From Planococcus donghaensis (GTDB taxonomy: Bacteria; Bacillota; Bacilli; Bacillales_A; Planococcaceae), in the NCBI RefSeq assembly GCF_001687665.2, contig NZ_CP016543.2, positions 186,001 through 250,000 of the forward strand: a stretch of DNA of 64,000 nucleotides, written 5' to 3'. Position numbers and translations under genes: made by a program. Shown in pieces: positions 18,751-25,285 of the stretch (position 1 is its first letter; each line of letters opens with the position of its first letter). The notes below the pieces were generated by a model. It worked only from the letters and a program-made list of their open reading frames with translations, was not told the origin of the DNA and did no database searches.

Positions 18751-20580
18751 ATGAAATTTAAAACGAAAACATACGTGTTAGAAAAAGACATAGCGTTGGA
18801 CCGAAAAACCGCTTGGCAATTGTTAGCGGATAATAACCGAATGAACTTGTATATCGGGTTGTTCCCTGTAACGTTCAGCCCGACAAAGCAAGACGGAACG
18901 GAAATCTTTTACCGCGAAGCTTATGCGAAAGCTTTGGGTCTTGTGCCGATCAAATGGCAAGAGTTTCCGTTCCAGTGGCAGAAATACGATAGCTACACCG
19001 TTGAACGCCGTTATTTATCCGGACCACTCAAACAGTACAGCATGCAAGCCGAACTGTTCGATACAGTGGACAACGGTACGCGCATCAAATTAACGGCTCG
19101 TTTTTTACCGCTCAATCCGATTGGCTACGCAGGCGTGTTGATCAGCGGAATTCCCGCCGTGAAGAAAATGATGACCTACTTGAACGATTATTTGCAGTCT
19201 GGAGCGGAAAAAATATCCGAAGCGCCGCAAAAGCCGAGTAAGGGTAAGATTAACTTACCGGAACTCGAGCGGATGGCAGCGTTACTCGCGAAGTCGCCGG
19301 TTGACGACAAGTTTGTCGAGTTGTTGCATCGCTATTTAGCCGAGCGTGACGACCGAGACGTGGCGCAAATCGAGCCTGTCCAATTAGCCCATCATTGGGG
19401 AGCTGATTTAGACGAGACCTTACGTGTTTTGCTGTATGCCACAAAAGCAGGTATGTTAAATCTGAGTTGGAATGTCATTTGTCCAAATTGCCGCGTCTCA
19501 AAAGTTGAACACAATTCACTGTCGCAACTAGAAGAGCAGTTTCACTGTGATTTATGCGGCGTGAATTACGACGCGGATTTTGATCAGTTTGTGGAATTGA
19601 ACTTCTCCGTTCATGAAGCGGTCCGAACAGCTTACGCAGAAGTGTATTGCATCGGTGGGCCAACGATCACGCCACATGTCCAAGCCCAACAAATTATCGA
19701 GTCGGGCGAGTCTAAGAGCTTTATGATTCCTCAAAGCGAAAAAGCATTGCGCTTTCGTGTGATTCAAGCAAATGACCGGGTAGTGGTAGACACTGGCGCG
19801 GAATCAAACGAACTTGTTTACTCTGATCTGGGTTGGTCGCATGATTCGGTGGCGGGATCGAGTGATGTTTCGGTCACAAACTCCAGTAGCGCAGACATCG
19901 TCGTGGCGTTAGAAAACGCAGACTGGACGACACAAACCGTAACCGCCGCAAAAGTGACAGCGATGCAAGAGTTTCGCGATTTGTTTTCTTCAGAAGTATT
20001 GTCTCCTGGACAGAAAATCGATATTGGCCACGTGACGATTTTGTTTACTGATTTAAAAGGCTCGACAATGTTGTACGAAACAGTCGGCGATTCGAGTGCT
20101 TACGGACAAGTACGCAACCATTTTGAATTTTTAACTGGACACATTGCCGGAAATTCTGGCAGTATTGTCAAAACGATTGGTGACGCGGTCATGGCCGTTT
20201 TCCACAAACCCGAAGATGCACTGCGAGCAGCACTCGCCATTCAAGAAAACTTAGCCGTGTTTAATCAAAGCGCTAAAGAAGAAGTTGTCTTGCGAATCGG
20301 ATTATATAGCGGAGCGGCGATTGCGGTAAATTCTAATGATCGACTTGATTATTTTGGACGCACCGTGAACATTGCTGCGCGCATTCAAGGGCAAGGTGAA
20401 GGCGGCGACATTGTCATTAGTCGGGATGTGTTGGCGCAACCGATGTCGGCGAGCTTGCTTGCAAGTGACGATTTAAAGTTGGAAGAATTTTCAGCTATGT
20501 TAAAAGGAATTGATGGGGAAGTAGATTTGGTCAGAGTACGGCTAAGAGAAGGTTTGGTTGCTGAAGAGCAAGTTGGATAA
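18751..20580 (+). CDS. Class III nucleotide cyclase with N-terminal SRPBCC-like domain
   Basis: This 609-residue multidomain protein starts with an SRPBCC/polyketide-cyclase-like module at about residues 1-150 (KDIALDRKTAWQLLADNNRMN). A middle region with a four-cysteine zinc-ribbon (CPNC-x20-CDLC, about 244-271) resembles the DUF5939 segment of bacterial cyclases. A class III adenylate/guanylate cyclase domain lies at about 425-600. Catalytic features are the metal Asp in LFTDLKGST and in IKTIGDAVMAVF, and the transition-state Asn/Arg in GRTVNIAARIQG. ATP versus GTP preference is not decided. ATG 18751 follows TAGGAGTG. It lies 10 nt after the DUF3307 gene. Confidence 0.85.
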   Translation: MKFKTKTYVLEKDIALDRKTAWQLLADNNRMNLYIGLFPVTFSPTKQDGTEIFYREAYAKALGLVPIKWQEFPFQWQKYDSYTVERRYLSGPLKQYSMQAELFDTVDNGTRIKLTARFLPLNPIGYAGVLISGIPAVKKMMTYLNDYLQSGAEKISEAPQKPSKGKINLPELERMAALLAKSPVDDKFVELLHRYLAERDDRDVAQIEPVQLAHHWGADLDETLRVLLYATKAGMLNLSWNVICPNCRVSKVEHNSLSQLEEQFHCDLCGVNYDADFDQFVELNFSVHEAVRTAYAEVYCIGGPTITPHVQAQQIIESGESKSFMIPQSEKALRFRVIQANDRVVVDTGAESNELVYSDLGWSHDSVAGSSDVSVTNSSSADIVVALENADWTTQTVTAAKVTAMQEFRDLFSSEVLSPGQKIDIGHVTILFTDLKGSTMLYETVGDSSAYGQVRNHFEFLTGHIAGNSGSIVKTIGDAVMAVFHKPEDALRAALAIQENLAVFNQSAKEEVVLRIGLYSGAAIAVNSNDRLDYFGRTVNIAARIQGQGEGGDIVISRDVLAQPMSASLLASDDLKLEEFSAMLKGIDGEVDLVRVRLREGLVAEEQVG

Positions 20581-20612
20581 TTAAGAAACTCAAATAAAAA
20601 TTGATTGTTAAT

Positions 20613-20652
20613 AAATGTCTTGTAAGATATCTTTATCTTACAAGGCATTTAG
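20613..20652. terminator. Inverted repeat between cyclase gene and fliW, probable terminator
   Basis: AATGTCTTGTAAGAT pairs with ATCTTACAAGGCATT (one mismatch or wobble). The following T content is modest, so termination may be partial. Confidence 0.55.
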
Positions 20653-20673
20653 TTGTTACGGAGGGAGTCGGAC

Positions 20674-21129
20674 ATGAAAATTCAAACAGAACAATTCGGA
20701 GAAATCGAACTAGCAGAAGATCGTGTCATTACATTTGATAAAGGAATTCCAGGATTTGAAGAGGTTAAAGACTATGTATTAATCCAAGCAGACGCAGAAG
20801 GCGAATCGCCATTCTTTTTCTTGCAGTCGGTAGAACACGTGGAAGTGAGCTTTTTCTTAGTCGATCCATTTACGTTTTTCAAAGACTATGACATTAAACT
20901 AGAAGAGCAAATGGTGGAGCGACTGCAGTTAGAAGAGCCGACTGACGCCATTGTCTTAACAACGGTAACAGTCAAAGGTGACATTAGCAGCGCAACAACA
21001 AACTTAAAAGCACCACTTGTGATAAACAATAAAAAACAACAAGGCATGCAAATCGTGTTGAACAATAAAGACTATCAAATCAAGCAGGCGTTATTTCAAG
21101 CAGACAACACCGCTGCAAGGCAGGTGTAA
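20674..21129 (+). CDS. fliW: Flagellar assembly factor FliW
   Basis: This 151-residue FliW binds flagellin and, when free, antagonises CsrA, so flagellin level controls its own translation. The family N-terminus MKIQTEQFGEIEL, the FDKGIPGFEEVKDYVLI stretch and the FFFLQSVEHVEVSFFLVDPF core are present. The start is ATG 20674 behind GGAGGGAG. Next come csrA (3 nt gap) and hag, the complete FliW-CsrA-Hag control unit. Confidence 0.95.
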   Translation: MKIQTEQFGEIELAEDRVITFDKGIPGFEEVKDYVLIQADAEGESPFFFLQSVEHVEVSFFLVDPFTFFKDYDIKLEEQMVERLQLEEPTDAIVLTTVTVKGDISSATTNLKAPLVINNKKQQGMQIVLNNKDYQIKQALFQADNTAARQV

Positions 21130-21132
21130 ACG

Positions 21133-21357
21133 ATGCTAGTACTCGGACGCAAAAAAGGCGAAACCATCGTCATCAACGACGACATTGAAATCACGGTAAC
21201 TTCGATCGAAGGCGACATGGTGCGTCTTGGCATTAACGCACCAAAGCAAATTACCATTCACCGAAAAGAAGTGTATTTAGAAATTCAAGAAGAAAACAAA
21301 CAAGCCACGTCAAATGTTATTAACTTGAGTGATTTTTTGAGTATGCGAAAAAAATAG
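21133..21357 (+). CDS. csrA: Translational regulator CsrA
   Basis: This 74-residue RNA-binding repressor starts [22 protein letters not shown] and carries the [15 protein letters not shown] core with the RNA-contacting Arg. CsrA dimers bind GGA motifs and block translation of hag. A hairpin with ACGGAG in its loop covers the hag ribosome binding site (21510-21525). It lies directly after fliW and has its own terminator before hag. Confidence 0.96.
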   Translation: MLVLGRKKGETIVINDDIEITVTSIEGDMVRLGINAPKQITIHRKEVYLEIQEENKQATSNVINLSDFLSMRKK

Positions 21358-21361
21358 AACG

Positions 21362-21391
21362 AAAGCCTGCAGAATGTGCAGGCTTTTTTGG
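21362..21391 (+). terminator. fliW-csrA terminator
   Basis: AGCCTGCA pairs with TGCAGGCT and is followed by TTTTTT. Confidence 0.88.
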
Positions 21392-21428
21392 TGAATAAAA
21401 ATAAATAAGAAATTTTTTCAAAAAACAC

Positions 21429-21455
21429 TAAACATTTAGTAAAGCCCTCCGATAA
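21429..21455 (+). promoter_or_regulatory. SigD promoter of hag
   Basis: TAAA (21429-21432), a 15-nt spacer and TCCGATAA (21448-21455) match the SigD consensus TAAA-N15-GCCGATAT with small deviation. Transcription should start near 21462. Confidence 0.85.
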
Positions 21456-21509
21456 TAACTTATGTAAGGCAGTGCAAAAGGATTTGGACGCTTACAAAAA
21501 ACAAAAAAC

Positions 21510-21525
21510 ATTACACGGAGGTAAT
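21510..21525 (+). promoter_or_regulatory. CsrA-type hairpin over the hag ribosome binding site
   Basis: ATTAC (21510-21514) pairs with GTAAT (21521-21525), leaving loop ACGGAG, a classic ANGGA CsrA target that includes the Shine-Dalgarno GGAGG (21517-21521). Two further GGA triplets lie at 21480-21482 and 21486-21488. Confidence 0.75.
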
Positions 21526-21530
21526 ACACA

Positions 21531-22355
21531 ATGATTATTAATCACAATATCGCAGCACTAAACACACACAGACAAATGGGCAATGCACAAAGTGCACAAA
21601 TGGGTAATATGGAAAAGTTATCTTCAGGACTTCGTATCAATAGAGCGGCAGACGATGCAGCTGGACTTACAATTTCTGAGAAAATGCGCGGGCAAATTCG
21701 TGGATTAGAACAAGGCTCTCGTAATGCTCAAGATGGTATTTCAATGATTCAAACTGCAGAAGGTGCTTTAAGTGAAACTCATGATATTCTTCAGCGTATG
21801 AGAGAGTTAGCTGTACAATCAGCATCAGATACTAATACAGCTGATGATAGAGCGCAAATTCAAAAAGAAAATGCTGCTTTAATTACAGAGATTGATCGAA
21901 TTGCAACGACAACCGCTTTTAACACTCAAAAATTATTGAATGCAACTGGCGGTACTGCTGGGGTATTCTCAATTCAAACCGGAGCTGAAGCAACACAAAA
22001 GATGGATTTGACTTTTGCTGATATGCAAGCAACTGCATTAGGAGTTAATGCTGTTGATTTAAGTACAAGTGCAGCAGCATCTTCAACTGCTATCACAACA
22101 ATTGATGCAGCGATCAAACTGGTTTCAGACGAACGCTCAACTATGGGTGCAAATCAAAACCGTCTAGAACACACAATCAACAACTTGAATACATCTTCTG
22201 AAAACCTAACAGCTGCGGAATCAAGAATCCGTGACGTTGACATGGCGAAAGAAATGATGGAACAAACGAAAAATTCGATTCTTGCACAAGCATCACAAGC
22301 AATGCTGGCTCAATCCAATCAAATGACTCAATCAGTATTACAACTGTTGAGATAA
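21531..22355 (+). CDS. hag: Flagellin Hag, continuous reading frame (exon 1 plus intron-encoded tail)
   Basis: Flagellin is the filament subunit, secreted by the flagellar export apparatus. The conserved N-terminal D0/D1 (MIINHNIAALNTHRQMGNAQ, GLRINRAADDAAGLTISEKM) and C-terminal D1/D0 (AESRIRDVDMAKEMMEQTK, NSILAQASQAMLAQ) are present around a short variable centre; 274 residues is compact. Exon 1 ends at 22310, after codon 260. Reading on into the intron gives QSNQMTQSVLQLLR and a stop; splicing instead gives join(21531..22310, 22682..22726) with tail QANQAPQQVLQLLR. Both products are 274 residues. Regulation is read as a SigD promoter plus CsrA control. Confidence 0.95.
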   Translation: MIINHNIAALNTHRQMGNAQSAQMGNMEKLSSGLRINRAADDAAGLTISEKMRGQIRGLEQGSRNAQDGISMIQTAEGALSETHDILQRMRELAVQSASDTNTADDRAQIQKENAALITEIDRIATTTAFNTQKLLNATGGTAGVFSIQTGAEATQKMDLTFADMQATALGVNAVDLSTSAAASSTAITTIDAAIKLVSDERSTMGANQNRLEHTINNLNTSSENLTAAESRIRDVDMAKEMMEQTKNSILAQASQAMLAQSNQMTQSVLQLLR

Positions 22356-22681
22356 TTGGTTTTAGGGCGTCTGACCGGGTAACGGGTTAGAGTACAACTG
22401 GGTGAATTGCTGGAACTTCCTAAAGCCCCATCAACCACAACGTAACTGGAAACGGTCGGCGTGACGGTTTGAAAATGATGAGGATGCACCAATGGATAAT
22501 CAGCAGCCAAGCTCCTGTGAGGAAACTCTGGGGAAGGTTCAACGACTAGGATAAACCGTCTAAGGCAGAAGCTATGGCGATGAAATCCGTAGGGTGGCAA
22601 GCGCCATTCGAAGTGCCCAGCCCCTCAAATGTGAGGGTGAAGATATAGTCTATTCTATGATCGAAAGACATAGTGGCAAAG
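22311..22681 (+). ncRNA. Group I self-splicing intron (subgroup IA type) in hag
   Basis: This 371-nt intron has a core that can be drawn by hand. P1 is exon CTGGCT (22305-22310) with guide GGTTAG (22385-22390), giving the U-G pair at the 5' splice site. P3 is CTGGGT (22398-22403) with GCCCAG (22615-22620). P4 is TTGCTG (22407-22412) with CAGCAG (22501-22506). P7 is GACTA (22544-22548) with TAGTC (22646-22650). P8 is CCCTC with GAGGG (22622-22637), and P9 is CTATG with CATAG (22655-22673). The terminal G is 22681. The long stretch between P7 5' and P3 3' fits the P7.1/P7.2 insert of subgroup IA. P1 carries a 74-nt loop that holds the alternative flagellin tail. No ORF lies in the core. Confidence 0.9.
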
Positions 22682-22726
22682 CAAGCCAACCAAGCACCAC
22701 AGCAAGTACTACAATTGCTACGTTAA
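22682..22726 (+). CDS. hag: Flagellin exon 2 (C-terminal 14 residues and stop)
   Basis: Fifteen codons encode QANQAPQQVLQLLR and TAA, the canonical flagellin D0 C-terminus. They are in frame with exon 1 after removal of 22311-22681. There is no start codon or ribosome binding site, so the segment only makes sense as a spliced exon. Confidence 0.88.
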   Translation, partial: QANQAPQQVLQLLR

Positions 22727-22737
22727 TTTTAAGAAAT

Positions 22738-22768
22738 CAAAGGAGCCTGAATTTAGGCTCCTTTTTCT
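22738..22768 (+). terminator. hag terminator
   Basis: AGGAGCCT (22741-22748) pairs with AGGCTCCT (22755-22762), followed by a T-run. It lies after exon 2, consistent with the pre-mRNA including the whole intron. Confidence 0.9.
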
Positions 22769-22784
22769 ATAAGGAGGCGAGTCC

Positions 22785-22961
22785 ATGGATATCGCTGCGT
22801 TATCAATGGCCATGAGTCAGGCGAGCATGAGAACTGAAGCGAATGTTTCGGTGATGAAAAAGACGATTGATCAAGCGGAAACGAATGGTCAAGAGGTTGT
22901 AAAGATGCTTGAGCAGTCTGTTCAACCTCATATGGGAAGTTCAATTGATTTTAGAGCTTAA
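22785..22961 (+). CDS. YjfB-like putative motility peptide
   Basis: This 58-residue protein, MDIAALSMAMSQASMRTEAN..., ends MLEQSVQPHMGSSIDFRA and matches the YjfB-type family of small putative motility proteins. AAGGAGGCG precedes ATG 22785. It lies right after the hag terminator and before its own bidirectional terminator, among flagellar genes. No function is established from the sequence. Confidence 0.7.
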   Translation: MDIAALSMAMSQASMRTEANVSVMKKTIDQAETNGQEVVKMLEQSVQPHMGSSIDFRA

Positions 22962-22965
22962 TAAG

Positions 22966-22998
22966 GAAAAGGATCTCATGTTTTTGAGATCCTTTTTT
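22966..22998. terminator. Bidirectional terminator
   Basis: AAAGGATCTCA pairs with TGAGATCCTTT around a short T-rich loop, with A and T runs on the outside. It serves the YjfB-like gene and, on the other strand, the endonuclease pseudogene. Confidence 0.85.
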
Positions 22999-23867
22999 CA
23001 ATCTAAATATGGAAATGTAGCATTAGTTTTTCGTAACTCTCTCCATTTATAAACAACAGACCAGTAAGTGCGGTTTAAGTGAGAAGCTATTTCTTTATCT
23101 GTTTTTCCTTCCTTTTTCATTTTGAATATCATCTCGCATTCTTCGTTAGTATAATTTTTATGTCGATCTGAAGAGCTCACAATTACTTCGTATTCTGGAT
23201 GAGATTCTTGGTAACGAGCTATTTCTTTTTGAAAACGAAAATTCTAATCTGTTTTGTGGTACATAGAGGGACAGTCTTTTGAGGCATCACCAACTATTTT
23301 CAAGAATTTCATGGTTTCACTCACTTTTATCGTTTTTAATATATAACCAAAGCCATCAGGTCTCTTACTAGTATTAAATTCGACCGCTAAATGAGTAGTG
23401 ATATGCAATTTCAATTTGTCTAAATCTTCAAAGGAAAAAGATTGTAAGTACAAGTAAATATGAGGTGTTAAATAAATAGTTTTCTTTCTTTCATTTTTAC
23501 TAACAGAAATGGACAGTGAGCCGTCATCTAAATACAAAGTCGTGAGAAATAAAGGGGATTTACATAGCTCAAGCATTGTTAATGAGATAATTTTATCTCC
23601 ACTGGAATTGTAAAAGTGATCAAACATTTGTGTTAACAAGGGAAGCGATGGAGAAAGAAGCAAAGAATTTGATTGGTTAAAGTAAAAAGTAGAAGGCAGT
23701 AAATTCAATTTCCAAATTCGGTAGTCTAATTGTTGAATACTAAAATGTTCTCAGTAACTATTGTTTTTTCGGCGAGAACCTGGATATCTTTTGGTAATTT
23801 CTCCATCTCCTAAAATACTTGCAATTAAGACATTTTGTTCAGTAGAAGTTAGAGAGAACAAATTCAT
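22998..23867 (-). pseudogene. LAGLIDADG homing endonuclease gene with two in-frame stops
   Basis: One minus-strand frame runs from ATG 23867 (AGGAG upstream) to TGA at 22998, about 289 codons, broken by TGA at 23751-23753 (codon 39) and TAG at 23244-23246. The N-terminus has the first LAGLIDADG-type helix (LIASILGDGEITKR, then SRRKNNSY*EHFSIQQLDYRIWKL). The second, LTTLYLDDGSL, is of the LAGLIDADG_2 type. The C-terminus (NYTNEECEMIFKMKKEGKTD, IASHLNRTYWSVVYKWREL) looks like a helix-turn-helix DNA-binding tail. The frame is otherwise intact, so decay appears recent. It probably spread with or alongside the flagellin intron, but it lies outside the intron on the opposite strand. Confidence 0.85.
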
Positions 23868-23879
23868 AAACTCAGCTCC

Positions 23880-23905
23880 TTATTAAGAACATACGTTCTT
23901 AATAA
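23880..23905. promoter_or_regulatory. LexA/SOS-type operator dyad upstream of the endonuclease gene
   Basis: A perfect 11-bp inverted repeat TTATTAAGAAC-ATAC-GTTCTTAATAA is centred on GAAC-N4-GTTC, the core of the Gram-positive LexA (DinR) box. It lies 13 nt before the endonuclease start and overlaps the expected promoter and leader on the minus strand. Confidence 0.6.
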
Positions 23906-24058
23906 TATACTGTAAAATAGCTATTAATATCTATTTTGAGTCTGAGTTTTCTGATTTTTATTTAAAATCTTTTTTACTACCACAATTATCCTATTCTTTT
24001 TTCACGCATTATCTTGTAAACTAAACAAGATTACTCTAACAAAGGGTGTGAGAACCGA

Positions 24059-24796
24059 TTGACCAGTCCAATTTCTTCTAATTTCCTTTTATATAATACA
24101 ATCGCCACGATGGCAAAAACGATGCCTGTTATGGGTCAAACTGGTAGTGATAGTAGTTCTATCAGCAGTTCAACAAGTCCGAGTACGTTTTTTGCGATGC
24201 TGATGAACGCCATGATGGAAAGCATCGAAGAAAACAATTCCACGGCTTCTCAAACAGGAGCTCAAGTTTCATTGCCAACTTTAACAACGCCATTAACCGC
24301 TCCACTAACAAACTCGTATAATCCAGCAATTTCAATACCGCCGCTTAATACAAAAGAAGTTCCAACAGCTGCGACGGATACGAGCGACTTAAAATTCAAG
24401 CCTACACAATTTATCAAGTTGGACAACACCTTAAAAGGTAAATTGAGTGGAACGGCAGCTCATTTTATCAATGCTGGTAAAAAATACGATTTGGATCCGA
24501 ATTTATTGTCCGCCATTGCGATTCATGAAACTGGTAATGGTTCATCGAGTGCCGCGAAGGATAAAAATAATGTCGCTGGCATGATGGGCAAAAACGGTTT
24601 GCGTAGCTACGCATCTGTAGAAGACAGCATTTTTGATATGGCGCGTAATTTACGTCAAAATTATTTAAATCAAGGCAAAGACACCATTGCAAAAATCGGA
24701 GCGAAATACGCACCAGTCGGAGCAGCTAACGATCCAACCGGGCTAAACAACCACTGGACGAAAGGTGTTAGCAACCAATATTCCAAACTGACATAA
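24059..24796 (+). CDS. Glucosaminidase-family peptidoglycan hydrolase (possible FlgJ-like rod hydrolase)
   Basis: This 245-residue protein has a disordered Ser/Thr/Pro-rich N-terminal half and a C-terminal glucosaminidase domain (about 110-245: LDPNLLSAIAIHETGNGSS, NNVAGMMGKNGLRSYASVEDSIFDMARNLRQNYL, KYAPVGAANDPTGLNNHW). The likely catalytic Glu is in IHETG. There is no signal peptide, so export through the flagellar secretion system and local wall opening for the rod is plausible (inference from context). The start is TTG 24059, with AAAGGG about 12 nt upstream; this is less certain than the rest. Confidence 0.78.
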   Translation: MTSPISSNFLLYNTIATMAKTMPVMGQTGSDSSSISSSTSPSTFFAMLMNAMMESIEENNSTASQTGAQVSLPTLTTPLTAPLTNSYNPAISIPPLNTKEVPTAATDTSDLKFKPTQFIKLDNTLKGKLSGTAAHFINAGKKYDLDPNLLSAIAIHETGNGSSSAAKDKNNVAGMMGKNGLRSYASVEDSIFDMARNLRQNYLNQGKDTIAKIGAKYAPVGAANDPTGLNNHWTKGVSNQYSKLT

Positions 24797-24797
24797 A

Positions 24798-24834
24798 ATA
24801 AGGCAGGTTTTCACAAACCTGTCTTATTTTTTTT
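24798..24834 (+). terminator. Terminator after the glucosaminidase gene
   Basis: AATAAGGCAGGTTT pairs with AAACCTGTCTTATT, followed by a run of T. Confidence 0.9.
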
Positions 24835-24845
24835 TGCTTTTTTGC

Positions 24846-24872
24846 TAAAAAAATCGGTTTTTCTGCCGATAA
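24846..24872 (+). promoter_or_regulatory. SigD promoter of the flaG-fliD operon
   Basis: TAAA (24846-24849), a 15-nt spacer and GCCGATAA (24865-24872) are a near-perfect SigD promoter about 50 nt before flaG. Confidence 0.92.
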
Positions 24873-24922
24873 CTACTATATAGAACCCTTTAGTTTACCT
24901 AAAGGCCGAGGAGTGTAACCAC

Positions 24923-25267
24923 ATGGAAGTAACAAAACTACCTTCAATAGAATTTCCAAGAGTCAGCGAACCAAATCCAATAGGTCCTAAAAAGCCTATC
25001 GCTGCAGAAGAAAAACAAAATAAAGAAGTTGATAACCCAATTACTAAAGAAGCACTCAACGATAAAGTAGACAGCATGAACAAATTTTTAGAGTCAGCTA
25101 CGACGAATGTGAAATTTCAGTTCCATGAAGAGTTGAATGTTTATTATGTTCAGGTAGTTAATTCTTTAACAGAGGAAATTCTGCGAGAAATTCCAAACAA
25201 GAAATTTTTAGATATGTACGCCTCAATGGCTGATTTGGCAGGCTTAATGGTGGATGAGAAATTATAA
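24923..25267 (+). CDS. flaG: FlaG family flagellar protein
   Basis: This 114-residue FlaG protein has an unstructured Pro/Lys-rich N-terminus (1-45) and a conserved C-terminal beta domain VKFQFHEELNVYYVQVVNSLTEEILREIPNKKFLDMYASM. FlaG proteins are linked to filament length. It is the first gene of the flaG-fliD-fliT-fliS operon, behind a SigD promoter. GAGGAG precedes the ATG. Confidence 0.9.
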   Translation: MEVTKLPSIEFPRVSEPNPIGPKKPIAAEEKQNKEVDNPITKEALNDKVDSMNKFLESATTNVKFQFHEELNVYYVQVVNSLTEEILREIPNKKFLDMYASMADLAGLMVDEKL

Positions 25268-25285
25268 GATCGGAGTGAATAATAT

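Noticed and set aside
22311..22355. Taking the 21531-22355 frame as the whole flagellin gene with no intron
   Set aside because: It looks complete alone, but the orphan in-frame tail at 22682-22726 and the group I core between them cannot be explained without splicing. The continuous frame is kept as an alternative product.
23060..23720. Two separate small genes on the minus strand after the YjfB-like gene
   Set aside because: They are in one frame with a third upstream segment, together reading as one LAGLIDADG endonuclease interrupted by two stop codons.
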